A stretch of 64,000 nt of DNA. It comes from Sinomonas gamaensis. Lineage in GTDB: Bacteria > Actinomycetota > Actinomycetes > Actinomycetales > Micrococcaceae. The stretch lies in assembly GCF_005876955.1 (NCBI RefSeq), contig NZ_SSCL01000002.1, forward strand, positions 124,001 to 188,000, given 5' to 3'. The position numbers and the translations under genes were made by a program. Every line of letters begins with the position of its first letter. The stretch's first letter is position 1. The notes beneath the pieces were generated by a model. The model did no database searches and had not been told where the DNA came from. It saw only the letters and a program-made list of their open reading frames with translations. Positions 18,529-28,043 of this stretch are shown here, one piece after another.

Positions 18529-20511
18529 ATGAGTGCACCGGTGCGGTATTCCATGCCGGCAAGCGTGCCCGGCCCCGCACGGAAGGCGCAGGCCCACAGC
18601 CCCTTTGCCCGTTGGCTCCTGGAAATGCGCGTGCAGCAACCTGTTGGCCCGGAAGCGCCCGAAGAGCATGCGGGTCAGCAGAGTTGGTGGAAGGTCATGT
18701 GCCTCACGGGCGTCGATTACTTCTCAACGCTCTCCTACCTGCCCGGCATCGCCGCCCTCGCGGCGGGCGCGCTCTCCCCCTTGGCGACCCTGCTGATTGT
18801 GGCGCTGACGATCCTCGGCATGCTGCCGATGTACCGGCGGGTAGCAAAGGAAAGCCCCCATGGCCAAGGCTCGGTGGCCATGCTCGAAGACCTTCTGCCG
18901 TTCTGGAGAGGAAAGCTCTTCGTCCTCGTCCTGCTCGGCTTCGTCGCGACCTCATGGATTATCACGATCACTCTTTCCGCGGCGGACGCGGCCGTCCATC
19001 TGACGGAGAATCCGCTTCTTCCTCGAGGATTTGAAGGCCAAGGCCTGCCCATTACCCTTGTGCTCCTGGTGATCCTCGGGGGCGTCTTCCTGCTCGGATT
19101 CAGCGAGGCCGTCGCAGTGGCAATTCCGCTCGTCGCGGTGTTCCTGCTGATGAACCTGGTGATCATCGGCGTCGGGCTTGCGGATATCGCGACCCGGCCT
19201 GCCGTCGTCGCGAATTGGACGGCGGCGTTGACCCAGAGCGGGGGCGGCCCGCTCGGTGTCCTCTGGCCGGCGCTGCTGGCCTTCCCGCTCCTGGTGCTTG
19301 GCCTCTCGGGTTTCGAAACGGGCGTCAGCATGATGCCCCTCATTGCTTCGCGCGGCGCAACGGATGAGACCAAGCTTGAATCGCGGATTCAGAACACCCG
19401 CAAACTGCTGACTTCCGCCGCGGTGATCATGAGCGTGTACCTCATCGGGAGCAGCCTGGTCACCACTCTGCTCATTCCCCCTGCAGAATTCCAGTCCGGA
19501 GGAGGCGCGAACGGCCGCGCCCTCGCCTATCTGGCCCACGAGCGCCTCGGGCCGATCTTCGGCTCCGTCTACGACATCAGCAGTGTGCTGATCCTGTGGT
19601 TCGCGGGCGCCTCGGCCATGGCCGGATTGATCAATATCGTGCCCAGATATTTGCCCTCCTACGGTATGGCTCCCGAATGGGCCCGGCATATCCGGCCCGT
19701 GGTGCTGGTCTACACGGCCATCAGCATTCTCATCACGATCGCATTCCGCGCGGACGTGAACGCCCAGGCTGGGGCTTACGCGACGGGAATTCTGGCCATG
19801 ATGGTCTCCGGTGCCTGCGCTGTTGCCATTTCCGCGATTCGCCATCGCCAGCGCGGAGCCGGAATCGCCTTCTCCGTGCTGAGCCTGATTCTCCTCTATG
19901 CGCTGGGCGCGAACGTCGTGGAGAAACCAGATGGACTAGCGATTTCGGCTCTCTTCGTTGCCGGCATCATCGTCATTTCACTCATCTCGCGGGTGAGCCG
20001 AACCACCGAACTGCGTGCGGACCGCATTGAGTTCGATGAGCAAGCTCGGCGCTTCATCGTTGAATCCCTCGAATACGACGACCGGCTGGACATCGTGGCC
20101 AACCGGCCGGATGCGAGGGACGAGGCCGAATACGCGCTGAAGGAGGCGGATCAAAGGGAAGCCAATCCCCTGCCAGGCACCGCCGATGTGATCTTCCTCG
20201 AAATCGACATCGCCGATCCGTCCGACTTCAGCGACACGCTCACGGTCCGAGGAGTCGAAGTGGGGCAGCACCGCGTCCTCCGCGCGGCGAGCCCCGCCGC
20301 CCCCAACGCCATAGCTGCCATCCTGCTGGCTCTCCGCGACGCGACGGGGGTCATCCCCCAAGCACATTTCGAGTGGTCCGAGGGCAATCCGCTCGTGCAC
20401 CTCATGCGGTATCTCCTGCTCGGACGAGGCGACACCGCTCCCGTGGTGCGGGAGATCATCAGGGAACAGGAGCCCGATCCCGGTCGTCGTCCGCGCATCC
20501 ACGTCGGGTGA
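18529..20511 (+). CDS. APC-family amino-acid permease with C-terminal cytosolic domain
   Basis: 660 aa from ATG 18529, chosen because GGAGGAAGC precedes it. Residues about 45-490 contain about 12 membrane helices, starting with [22 protein letters not shown], a helix-1 pattern of amino-acid/polyamine transporters. [15 protein letters not shown] and [22 protein letters not shown] are further conserved blocks. The last 170 residues (from [13 protein letters not shown]) are soluble, with [16 protein letters not shown] and the ending [15 protein letters not shown]. Such a tail recurs in large actinobacterial APC members and may be regulatory. The substrate is unknown. The downstream gene starts 42 bp later. 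Confidence 0.85.
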   Translation: MSAPVRYSMPASVPGPARKAQAHSPFARWLLEMRVQQPVGPEAPEEHAGQQSWWKVMCLTGVDYFSTLSYLPGIAALAAGALSPLATLLIVALTILGMLPMYRRVAKESPHGQGSVAMLEDLLPFWRGKLFVLVLLGFVATSWIITITLSAADAAVHLTENPLLPRGFEGQGLPITLVLLVILGGVFLLGFSEAVAVAIPLVAVFLLMNLVIIGVGLADIATRPAVVANWTAALTQSGGGPLGVLWPALLAFPLLVLGLSGFETGVSMMPLIASRGATDETKLESRIQNTRKLLTSAAVIMSVYLIGSSLVTTLLIPPAEFQSGGGANGRALAYLAHERLGPIFGSVYDISSVLILWFAGASAMAGLINIVPRYLPSYGMAPEWARHIRPVVLVYTAISILITIAFRADVNAQAGAYATGILAMMVSGACAVAISAIRHRQRGAGIAFSVLSLILLYALGANVVEKPDGLAISALFVAGIIVISLISRVSRTTELRADRIEFDEQARRFIVESLEYDDRLDIVANRPDARDEAEYALKEADQREANPLPGTADVIFLEIDIADPSDFSDTLTVRGVEVGQHRVLRAASPAAPNAIAAILLALRDATGVIPQAHFEWSEGNPLVHLMRYLLLGRGDTAPVVREIIREQEPDPGRRPRIHVG

Positions 20512-20552
20512 TGGCCCATAACCAGAAGCTGAGGCAACCGAAAGGACACAGA

Positions 20553-21638
20553 ATGGGCGGCGCCGCTCCCCTCCGCATCGCCGTTGTGGGCGCGGGCTGG
20601 AGAGGCCAGTATTTCGTGAAGCTGGCGCGCCTGTTCCCGGAATCGCTCGTCTGTGTGGGAGTGGTCGTGCGCCGCGAGGGCCTCCGTCGCGAGGTAGCGG
20701 ACCGCTGGGCGGTGCCGGTGTTCGCCTCGGTCGAGGAGCTGCTCGACCGAGAACGTCTGGACTTCGTGATCTCGTGCGTGAGCTGGGAGGCAAACCCCTC
20801 CGTCATCGAGGAAGTGGTCTCTCACGGGCTTCCCGTCCTTGCCGAGACTCCCCCGGCCCCGGATCTCGAGGAGCTGCGTCGCCTCTGGTCTACGGTCGGG
20901 AGCTCCGGCCTCGTTCAGGTCGCCGAGCAGTACTGGCTGATGCCCACGCATGCCGCCAGAATGGCCGTCGCAGAGCAGGGAGTAATCGGCGAGATCGGCT
21001 CGGTCCAGATCTCATCGACACATCTCTATCACGCTGTGAGCCTCATCCGCGGGTACCTCGGCGTCGGCTTCGAGTCGGCAACGGTGAGCGCGCGTCGGTT
21101 CGTCCAGCCGCTGGTCCAGCCAAGCGATCGTTCCGGGTGGACGCACGACGCAACGCCCCGTCCTGTCACGACGACCATCGCAACCCTCGAGTTCGAAAGC
21201 GGCCGCAGCGCCCTCTACGACTTCACGGACAACCAGTCTCGAAATCACCTCAGATCCAGACGCCTCCTGCTGAGAGGCAGCCATGGCGAGATCAACGACC
21301 ACAGGGTGATCCGCTTGAGCGGCCCTGAGACCATCATCGAGTCGCAGATTGTCCGGCGGCAGACCGGCTATGAGCTCGACCACGAGGGCTTCGACACCGC
21401 GCACCTGAGCCTCGACGGCAGCATTCTCTGGCGGAACCCCTTCTTCGGGCATCGCCTGAACGACGAAGACATCGCGATGTCGGGCATTCTCCTCGCCACG
21501 GCACGCTGGGTGCGCGACGATGGCCCTCCCCCGTATCCCCTCGCGGAGGCGTCGCAGGATCACCTCATCGGGATCGCCATCGAACGAGCCGTGAAGGAGG
21601 GCGGGCTCGTGTCCACTGGCATAGCGGAATGGGTCTAG
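20553..21638 (+). CDS. Gfo/Idh/MocA-family oxidoreductase-like protein
   Basis: 361 aa from ATG 20553, preceded by AAAGGA; an ATG at 20511 is an alternative. The Rossmann motif AVVGAGWRGQYFVKLA starts the protein. A C-terminal alpha/beta domain follows with AEQYWLMPTHAARM. The usual catalytic EKP motif at the end of the Rossmann half reads AETPPAPDLEEL, so the Lys is replaced by Thr. That suggests a diverged dehydrogenase or a non-redox NAD(P)-binding protein. It follows the permease closely and could act on the transported compound, but that is inference. Confidence 0.8.
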   Translation: MGGAAPLRIAVVGAGWRGQYFVKLARLFPESLVCVGVVVRREGLRREVADRWAVPVFASVEELLDRERLDFVISCVSWEANPSVIEEVVSHGLPVLAETPPAPDLEELRRLWSTVGSSGLVQVAEQYWLMPTHAARMAVAEQGVIGEIGSVQISSTHLYHAVSLIRGYLGVGFESATVSARRFVQPLVQPSDRSGWTHDATPRPVTTTIATLEFESGRSALYDFTDNQSRNHLRSRRLLLRGSHGEINDHRVIRLSGPETIIESQIVRRQTGYELDHEGFDTAHLSLDGSILWRNPFFGHRLNDEDIAMSGILLATARWVRDDGPPPYPLAEASQDHLIGIAIERAVKEGGLVSTGIAEWV

Positions 21639-22498
21639 TGCGATTCCAGCGCGTCGCGCCGCGTGAGCGGCAGCTGCAGCAGGAAGGTGTCGATCCATCG
21701 ACCATGCTTGAACCCCACCCCTGCGAGGCGACCCGCCTCGGTGAAGCCCAGTCGCCGGTGGAGCGCGGCCGACGGCGAGTCCAGCGTCTCGGTGAGCACC
21801 GCCACCATCTGCCGCATGCCGACGTCGGCCGCCTCTGCCACGAGCGCGCCCATGAGCCGCGAGCCCACCCGCAGCCCTGTGGCCTCGGGAGCCACGTAGA
21901 CCGTGTCCTCGACGGTGAAGCGGTAACCGGTCTTGGGCCGCCACGGGGCGGCGTAGGCGTACCCGACCACGCGGTCTCCGAGCTCAGCGACGAGGAACGG
22001 CAGGCCGCGAGCGGCAAGATCGTCAAGCCGCTCCTCGAAGTACTCGGGCGACGGCGGATTCTCCTCAAGCGTCGCCACGGTATTCACCACGTAGTGGGCG
22101 AAGATTCCCGCGACCGCCTCGAGATCGGCGTACCCGGCGCGGCGGACGACGACGTCATCCGCCTGGGAGCGGGAGCGCCTCGCTATCGCTGCCATCACCT
22201 CGCCGCGGGAGAGTCCGCGCTGCTTCACCGCATGCTCGACGGCGAACTCGAGGGCCTCGCTCTTCCCGCCTGGCAGCAGCTCGGCCCGAATCGTGTGACG
22301 GCCGAGCTGCTGCGCCGCCGCCAACCGGTGGTGGCCGTCGGCGAGCAGGAGGCGCCCGTCGACCTCGAAGACCGTCACGGGCTCCGCCTCCTCGAAATGC
22401 TCCACGTAATACGCCACGCGGCTCTCGTCGAGGTGACCACGGCCCTCGAGGATCGGCTGCTGGATGAGATCCGCGATCAAGATGTCGTTGACGGCCAT
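21635..22498 (-). CDS. ParB-like domain fused to a phosphinothricin-type GNAT acetyltransferase
   Basis: 287 aa from ATG 22498 (or 293 from GTG/ATG positions upstream). Residues 1-110 look like a ParB/sulfiredoxin-fold domain: ILIADLIQQPILEGRGHLDE, then LLADGHHRLAAAQQLGRHTI, where the GHHRLAA block matches the nucleotide-binding GxxRxxA of ParB. A helix-turn-helix-like QRGLSRGEVMAAIARR follows. From residue about 118 it is a GNAT enzyme of the PAT/Bar type, with GYAYAAPWRPKTGYRFTVED, VYVAPEATGLRVGSRLM and WIDTFLLQLPL. The combination is unusual. It is convergent with the Gfo/Idh gene (4-bp overlap). Function is unknown. Confidence 0.75.
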   Translation of the reverse strand: MAVNDILIADLIQQPILEGRGHLDESRVAYYVEHFEEAEPVTVFEVDGRLLLADGHHRLAAAQQLGRHTIRAELLPGGKSEALEFAVEHAVKQRGLSRGEVMAAIARRSRSQADDVVVRRAGYADLEAVAGIFAHYVVNTVATLEENPPSPEYFEERLDDLAARGLPFLVAELGDRVVGYAYAAPWRPKTGYRFTVEDTVYVAPEATGLRVGSRLMGALVAEAADVGMRQMVAVLTETLDSPSAALHRRLGFTEAGRLAGVGFKHGRWIDTFLLQLPLTRRDALESH

Positions 22499-22534
22499 GG
22501 GACCATCGTGCACCATCCGATGCGCCTTCCCCGC

Positions 22535-24037
22535 CTACGCTGCAATGGCCACCGAAGTCGCCAAGACCTTTCCGGAGGAGTCGAGGGCCTGTGCCGCCAC
22601 AGTGGAGGCGGCGGCGACGGCAGCCGTCGTCTCGAATCCCGTCCGCTTGACCACGACAGCCTCGGAGAGGGCCGTGGCGTCGTTGCCGGTGAGGAATCTC
22701 CAGCTCGCGACGGCTGTGGCACCGTTCCAGCTCGCGTACACCTGCATGGTGGAACCGTTGCCCGTTAACGCCGCGACATCCGGCAGGGTCTCGGGAGTGG
22801 CGGCCCATTCGGCGCGGTATACCCGGTAGGTCCCGCCTCCGATCTCGGTGGCCTCGAAGACCGGCGTCCCGTCGGCCGCGAATTCCGTTGCCGCCGGGTC
22901 CGATCCCCAGCCCACCAGATAATGCCCGTTCGGGAGGAACTGCACGTTGCCCATCGCGTTCCCCCTGTGCCCTCCGCGCGCGAGCTCGAGCTTCACCCTC
23001 GCCGTCCGTCTCGTTTCGTCGACGGCGAGGAGAAGGCCGCGGGACGTGCCGGTGGTTCCGTCCTTGTAGTGGTTGTCGAACATGCTGATGACACCGGCGC
23101 CACGCTGGCGGACATCGTGCTGCCAAGCGAAGACCGCGTCGGCGGGGAGCGCGAAGTCGCCGTTCTTTCCTCCCAGTCGCCATGCCACCGATCCCGAGCG
23201 GGTCACCAGATAGATCGTGTGGGTGTGGCGGAAGGACACGAGGTATCCGTCCGAGCGGAGGTCGACTGCGTTGAGGTGATAGGGGTCGTACGCCGTACTG
23301 GCCGAAGTGCCGTTCGCGGTCTGGTCGTCGGAGGGCCTGACGTAGCTTTCGTCGAGACGAATGTGATCGGACGCCGTCCAGTCGAAGAGCAGCTCGCCCG
23401 TCGCGATATCGACTTCCTGGACGTGGCAGTCATACATGTAGCCCTTGTCCGGGCCACCGACGCTCGAGAGGTCGCGTTGGATGGTCGGGTAGGAGGTGAG
23501 GAGGGCCGTGCCCGAAGGGGTGAGGGTGAACTCGTGGAGATCCGCCTTGAATCCGTTGCCGGCCGACACCTCCGCGATCGTGCGGTAGGCGGTGTCCTTG
23601 ATGATCCCCTTGCCTTCCCCGTGGCCGCCGATGCCCTGGCCGCTCCAGTACGTGAGCACCTGCCTCCCCAAATACGACTGCACGCGCAGATCAGTCACCC
23701 CGGCTCCGGTCGGTTCCATCCAGACGGGACGGCCTTCGTTGTCCATGATGAGCCCGTTGGATCCGTGTCCCATCGGCCCCGCGAAGAGAAGCCCTGGCGC
23801 GGTCGTGCCGGAGGACCACACACTCACGTGGGGCGTGGTGAGCTTCGTGCTGACGAACGTGTGATCGGGCGGCGAGGTGGGCCCAGCGGAGGTCGTGGGC
23901 GACGGCATGGGTGTCGCCGCGGCGGCGCTCGCCGGCAGGGGAAAGACACTGGAGCGGGCGACAGTCGCCCCCGCGACCGCGCCGAACACTGCGATTCCCG
24001 CGCCTTCGATGAAATGACGACGACTGACCCTGAGCAT
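22535..24037 (-). CDS. Tat-exported arylsulfotransferase (ASST)-like protein
   Basis: 500 aa. A twin-arginine signal is clear: SRRHFIEGAG followed by a hydrophobic stretch and an Ala-rich cleavage region. The mature part has beta-propeller repeats of the arylsulfotransferase type, with HGSNGLIMDNEGRPVWM, DLHEFTLTPSGTALLTSY, YMYDCHVQEVDIATGELLFDW, LNAVDLRSDGYLVSFRHTHTIYL and FAWQHDVRQRG. Paired His in the HTHTIYL and WQHD blocks match the active-site region of this family. Actinobacterial members are of uncertain substrate and need not transfer sulfate. It reads with the ParB-GNAT gene, 36 bp upstream of it. Confidence 0.82.
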   Translation of the reverse strand: MLRVSRRHFIEGAGIAVFGAVAGATVARSSVFPLPASAAAATPMPSPTTSAGPTSPPDHTFVSTKLTTPHVSVWSSGTTAPGLLFAGPMGHGSNGLIMDNEGRPVWMEPTGAGVTDLRVQSYLGRQVLTYWSGQGIGGHGEGKGIIKDTAYRTIAEVSAGNGFKADLHEFTLTPSGTALLTSYPTIQRDLSSVGGPDKGYMYDCHVQEVDIATGELLFDWTASDHIRLDESYVRPSDDQTANGTSASTAYDPYHLNAVDLRSDGYLVSFRHTHTIYLVTRSGSVAWRLGGKNGDFALPADAVFAWQHDVRQRGAGVISMFDNHYKDGTTGTSRGLLLAVDETRRTARVKLELARGGHRGNAMGNVQFLPNGHYLVGWGSDPAATEFAADGTPVFEATEIGGGTYRVYRAEWAATPETLPDVAALTGNGSTMQVYASWNGATAVASWRFLTGNDATALSEAVVVKRTGFETTAAVAAASTVAAQALDSSGKVLATSVAIAA

Positions 24038-24088
24038 GCGGCCATGCTAGGGAGCACTTCTGTGGCCCAGGGAGCGGGACTCTGTGGA

Positions 24089-24145
24089 TCAACTGAGAGA
24101 GCACCGGAGGCGGGCTGGTGCCGCTTCCGGTGCTCTCTCAGTTGA
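24089..24145. terminator. Strong bidirectional-type hairpin before the ASST gene
   Basis: A perfect 20-bp stem (24089-24108 with 24126-24145) closes a 17-nt loop. It lies downstream of the surface-protein operon, whose last stop is at 24164, and insulates the ASST gene. Confidence 0.82.
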
Positions 24146-24168
24146 CTGCGGTCAGAACTGCGGTCAGA
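24145..24168. repeat. 12-bp tandem duplication at a stop codon
   Basis: ACTGCGGTCAGA occurs twice in tandem (24145-24156 and 24157-24168). It spans the stop codon of the Ig-like gene and gives a second in-frame stop 12 nt downstream. Confidence 0.75.
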
Positions 24169-26308
24169 AACGTGATGGGCTACCCGAGGCCGCTTGCGTT
24201 CCCAAGGGCGCTCCCTGAGTGTCGGTGAGGCCGCCAGCGGGGGGCAAGTACGACGCCGCAGCGTTGCCGACGTTGGGTACTGCAGTCCCAATGCCCTTGC
24301 CGGTGGTCGCATCACCGAGCGAGATGGTCAATGTACTGGACGTGGCGTCGCTGGCGAGAGAGACGCCCGAGGACGTCGCCTTGGTTCCATTTCCGAGGAC
24401 GAAGATCAGATTCCCGCCGTTGACGTAATTGGCGCCGAGGGCGATCGTGCCGATCGTGCAGCCGCTGGCGCTGACGGACAGCGAGTCCTGGGTTCCACCG
24501 TCGGTGATCGTGACCGAAACCCCTGCTCCCGTCAGGCTTCCACTCGTTCCGGTCCAGCCACTGCAGAACTTGCTAGCGTTCATTTGCTCACTGAACGTCA
24601 CCAGCACCTTGTCACCCGTGTCGGCGGTTCCGGAGGTGCTGCCGACGCCGTTCTGGAGCGTCACGTTGGTGACCTTCGGTCCGATGCGGCTCGTCGCCGT
24701 GTTGGACGCACTTACATTCCCATAGGGATCGGTGGCCTGGGCCGAGAACGTCACAGGTCCGGAATTGAGGCTGTTCAGGTTCATCGTCGCCGTCCAGACG
24801 CCGGACGCATTGGCAGTCACCGTTGCCGTCGCCGTATGCGAGGCAGGGTCGCTGGCCGTGAGAACGACGGAGGCACTGGGGTCTGACGTGCCCGTGATCT
24901 GAACCGCTGAGACGGTATCGCTGGTGATGGTGGTAGGCACGGTCGTGAACTGCGGCTTCGCCGAGGTCGTGTCCTTCAGACCCGTCTGGGTCCCAGCGGC
25001 CCCGGTGTTGCCGGCTGCGTCAGTCGCCGTAGCAGAGTAGGTCAGCTGCCCCTCCGCGAGCGCCGAGAGATTGAGGCCTGTGACGGACCAGTGTCCGGCG
25101 CCGTCTGCCGTCGCACTTCCTGTCACGGACGCCCCGGCGCTGTCGGTGACCTTGAGCGCGATCCTCGCGCTGGCCTCCGACGTGCCGCTCACGCTGAAGG
25201 ACGCGGCGTTCGCGGAGGAAACCGTCGCCGGAGCCGTCAAAGCAGGCGCTGCCGGCGTCTGGGTGTCCTTCTGGGCCGTGGCCGTCGTCGCCGGGCTCAC
25301 GTTGCCCGCGGCGTCCTGCGCAGTGGCCTTCACGGTAATGGTTCCGTCGGCAAGACCGGACACGTTGAGGGTGGGAAGAGACCAGGAACCGGACGCATTC
25401 GCGGTGGCTGTGCCGGTCACCGAGTGACCGGAACCGTCGGACGCGGTCACGGTAACGGTGCTGCCGGACTCGGCGCTGCCGGAGATCGGCACCGCGCTCG
25501 CGTTGGCCGCGTTGATCACGGCTGGCGAGCCCAGGGCCGGGGCCCCCGGCGCCAGAGTGTCGATCCGTACCGTCAGCGTCTGGTTCCCGGAAGCGTTGCC
25601 CACAGCGTCGGTGGCCGAGTAGACGAGTGTGTGGGTGCCGTCCCCGCCGATGGAAACGCTGGCGCTGGCGCCGGAAACGGTCACGGGCTGCCCGCCGTCG
25701 AGCACGTAGGTGATCGAGGCAACGCCGCTGCCGCCGACGTTGTCCTGTGCTGCCAGCGAGACGGTCACGGGGCTGCTGTTGTTGTACCCCGCTGCGTTCG
25801 GGCTGGGAGTGATCGAGGCGACCGCCACGGTCGGTGCAGTAACGTCCGTGACGACTCCTGCGCTTCGAGTGCTCTCCGCTCCCGCCCAATTCCCCAGCAC
25901 TGGGGTGACCGTGTAGAACCATGTGCCGCCCGGAACGCCCGCCTCGGTGCACGACAGGTTGCTCACGACTCCCGCGCAGCCGCCCGTCGCCGCCACGGCG
26001 GCGCCGCCCGTTGCGGCGCTGTATCTCGCGATCTTGTACCCGGAGACCGCGCGGCCGCCCGTCGTCGTGCTCGCCGTCCACGAGAGGGAGACGCCTCCGT
26101 TGGCGAAGGTCCCTGACGGGCGCGCGCCCTGGCTTACGGTGTCGGCCACCACGAGCCCGTCGGGAGAGGTCGACGTCGCCTGCCAGTAGGCGAAAGCGGC
26201 CGCGCCGCTTCCGGCAACGACGACGACGGCGGCGAGGGCCGCACCGCTGCGACGCCCCACCCGCAGGAGGCGCCGTGGGTTGCCCTGGGACTTCTGGTCG
26301 TCGATCAC
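24164..26308 (-). CDS. Large exported Ig-like-repeat surface protein
   Basis: 714 aa from GTG 26308, which overlaps the stop of the previous gene by 4 bp. An N-terminal segment AALAAVVVVAGSGAAAFAYW ends in AYW, like the neighbours. Then comes a fibronectin-III-like domain (VSLSWTASTTTGGRAVSGYKI) and several Ig-like repeats with SATDAVGNASGNQTLTVRIDT, TVKATAQDAAGNVSPAT and TYSATATDAAGNTGAAG. The last 170 residues form another beta-rich domain with VLVTFSEQMNASKFCSGW. No LPXTG motif or membrane anchor is seen at the C-terminus (ends ASGSPSRF). It looks like an adhesin or matrix component; the mode of attachment is unclear. Confidence 0.75.
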   Translation of the reverse strand: MIDDQKSQGNPRRLLRVGRRSGAALAAVVVVAGSGAAAFAYWQATSTSPDGLVVADTVSQGARPSGTFANGGVSLSWTASTTTGGRAVSGYKIARYSAATGGAAVAATGGCAGVVSNLSCTEAGVPGGTWFYTVTPVLGNWAGAESTRSAGVVTDVTAPTVAVASITPSPNAAGYNNSSPVTVSLAAQDNVGGSGVASITYVLDGGQPVTVSGASASVSIGGDGTHTLVYSATDAVGNASGNQTLTVRIDTLAPGAPALGSPAVINAANASAVPISGSAESGSTVTVTASDGSGHSVTGTATANASGSWSLPTLNVSGLADGTITVKATAQDAAGNVSPATTATAQKDTQTPAAPALTAPATVSSANAASFSVSGTSEASARIALKVTDSAGASVTGSATADGAGHWSVTGLNLSALAEGQLTYSATATDAAGNTGAAGTQTGLKDTTSAKPQFTTVPTTITSDTVSAVQITGTSDPSASVVLTASDPASHTATATVTANASGVWTATMNLNSLNSGPVTFSAQATDPYGNVSASNTATSRIGPKVTNVTLQNGVGSTSGTADTGDKVLVTFSEQMNASKFCSGWTGTSGSLTGAGVSVTITDGGTQDSLSVSASGCTIGTIALGANYVNGGNLIFVLGNGTKATSSGVSLASDATSSTLTISLGDATTGKGIGTAVPNVGNAAASYLPPAGGLTDTQGAPLGTQAASGSPSRF

Positions 26309-26808
26309 TTGCGCACCTCGAGAGTCAGCGGAAGGTTGAAGTGAGCTCCCTGGCAGCCGGCGTCGGACGTGAGCCCCATGGAGACGCTGCTCGGGATGGT
26401 CACTGTCTGCGTTGCATTGGCAGGAATGGTCACGGGCTGGGCGAGCGGGTTCTGGTTCTGGAACGAGACCCCCGTCGTGACGCACTGGGGATGGCTGGCG
26501 TCGGCTGTCGCCGCGCCCGCCGAAACGACGCTGAAGAGCTGGACGTCGTAGGAATTCGGGTTCGACACCCGGACCACGGCATCGGCCGTTCCGCCCGGAG
26601 AGAGCGGTTGCTGCCCTGGGGCGGCTTGGACGAGTGCCTGCGTCGCCAGGGTTTGAAGCTGCCCCGCAGAGGCGCTACCCGAACCCGTGCCAGACGTTCC
26701 CCAGTAGGCGTAGGCGGTTCCGCCTGCGAGGACGAGCGCGGCTGCCCCCAGCACTGCCGGCACTGTGCGGCGTCCAGCCCGCCACGTCGCGTTCTGCAAC
26801 CCCTTCAT
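26305..26808 (-). CDS. Exported AYW-motif protein, matrix/pilin-like (third gene of operon)
   Basis: 167 aa. The N-terminal segment AVLGAAALVLAGGTAYAYWG resembles SipW-type signal peptides, which often keep a YW after cleavage. The mature part is beta-rich with DAVVRVSNPNSYDVQLFSVV and PVTIPANATQTVTIPSSV. Its end, TSDAGCQGAHFNLPLTLEV, is related to the CKGA-type ends of two operon neighbours. Two Cys (one in PQCVTTG, one in GCQGA) could form a disulfide. It overlaps the downstream gene by 4 bp and starts 1 bp after the upstream stop, so the genes are tightly coupled. Confidence 0.72.
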   Translation of the reverse strand: MKGLQNATWRAGRRTVPAVLGAAALVLAGGTAYAYWGTSGTGSGSASAGQLQTLATQALVQAAPGQQPLSPGGTADAVVRVSNPNSYDVQLFSVVSAGAATADASHPQCVTTGVSFQNQNPLAQPVTIPANATQTVTIPSSVSMGLTSDAGCQGAHFNLPLTLEVRK

Positions 26809-26809
26809 G

Positions 26810-27952
26810 TCAGTTCCCCTGTCCTGATCCGGAGTAGGTCAGCACGAGCGAGGCGCCCTTGCATCCGTCCTGGTTTGCAGTCGTATCGAGCATCGAGATC
26901 TTCGGCCACTGGCTGGCAGGCACACCGACCGACGTCAGCGAGCTGCTCCCGGTCGGCAGGGACAACGGATATGGCCCGCTGTATTGAGTGATGGCGAAGT
27001 CTGCGGCTGTGCAGGGAAGCCCTTGCGCCTTCGCGGTAGCGGTCTGGCTGATGCTCGCGATCGTGACCGAGAGGTTTGTCACCGAGATCGGCTGATTGTT
27101 CGGGTTCGAGAAGGCGAGGCCGAGCGTCCGGGACACCCCGGGAGCGAGCTGCGAGGCCGCGTCGCCGGAGATCGAGAAGGCCTTGCCATTGCTGACGACG
27201 CCGAACTGGACGCTCGCGTACCCGTACTGGGTTTTGCCCGTCGCGTCCTGGCCCGAGCCCACGATGTACAGGGTCCACGAGCCTGCCGACGCCGAGGGCG
27301 AGGCGGTCACCTGAAGCGTTGTGTTGTTGCCGGTGGCCGGGCTCGGGCTGAACGAGGCGGTGACGCCCTGCGGCAGCCCTGAGAGGCTGAACGAGATCGG
27401 CCCCGTGAGGTTCGTCCTTGAGATCGAGAGGCTGTAGGCCCCGCTCGAACCGGGCGAGATGCTCAGTGACGCGGGGGCGCTCGAGAGCGAGAAGGACCCC
27501 GAGAGCGGGTAGTTGACGGTGAGCCCCGCGGTGGTCGACGCCGTCGTCTTCCCCGAGGTTCCCTGGATCTGAGGGCTGTACGTACCCACGGGCGTCGACG
27601 CCGTTGTCGACACCGTGAGCGTCGTGGTGGCGTTTCCGCCTGCCCCGACGTTGAGGTTCGCGGCGGAGAAGGCCGCCGTCGAAGAGCTGGGGAGCGCCGA
27701 CGCGGACATCGCCACGGGTCCGGCGAAGCCGTTCTGCGAGGTCACGGTCACGGTGTAGCTGACGGCTGAGCCGCGCACCACCGATTGGCTGCCGGGCGAG
27801 ACTTGGACGCTGAACGTTGGCTTGGTGACCTGGCTCGCGGCGAACAGCGCGCCTGCCGGCAGCATGATGCCGAGCATCGTGATGACGGCGATCTTCACCG
27901 CCCGTGCGCCCGACCGCGGCGCGGCCTTCAGGAGATTCCCCAGTCGTCTCAC
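26810..27952 (-). CDS. Exported repeat protein with Ig-like domains and CKGA end (second gene of operon)
   Basis: 380 aa from GTG 27952, with AGAGGGG upstream. A hydrophobic export segment (VKIAVITMLGIMLPAGALFA) is followed by two Ser/Thr-rich beta domains: FSVQVSPGSQSVVRGSAVSY and SLSSAPASLSISPGSSGAY, each with a GLPQGVTASFSPSPATG-like block. Such NPCBM/Ig-like units are common in actinobacterial surface proteins. The C-terminal 110 residues end TTANQDGCKGASLVLTYSG, closely matching the first operon gene (TANQDACKGATITVNVTS). This supports a common terminal module. Any enzymatic role is unlikely. Confidence 0.75.
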   Translation of the reverse strand: MRRLGNLLKAAPRSGARAVKIAVITMLGIMLPAGALFAASQVTKPTFSVQVSPGSQSVVRGSAVSYTVTVTSQNGFAGPVAMSASALPSSSTAAFSAANLNVGAGGNATTTLTVSTTASTPVGTYSPQIQGTSGKTTASTTAGLTVNYPLSGSFSLSSAPASLSISPGSSGAYSLSISRTNLTGPISFSLSGLPQGVTASFSPSPATGNNTTLQVTASPSASAGSWTLYIVGSGQDATGKTQYGYASVQFGVVSNGKAFSISGDAASQLAPGVSRTLGLAFSNPNNQPISVTNLSVTIASISQTATAKAQGLPCTAADFAITQYSGPYPLSLPTGSSSLTSVGVPASQWPKISMLDTTANQDGCKGASLVLTYSGSGQGN

Positions 27953-28002
27953 CCTTGTGCCCCTCTTGCTTGGTTCTCGCCGAGTGCTCGGCATGGATGC
28001 AC

Positions 28003-28037
28003 GTCGGGTGGGGCGGGCTTGTCCCGCCCCACCCGAC
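28003..28037 (-). terminator. Strong hairpin after the first operon gene (partial terminator or mRNA stabiliser)
   Basis: A perfect 15-bp GC-rich stem (28003-28017 with 28023-28037) has a 5-nt loop. It starts 6 nt after the stop of the first gene and 50 bp before the second. No T-run follows. It could limit read-through so that the first gene is made in excess. Confidence 0.75.
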
Positions 28038-28043
28038 GGCCGG

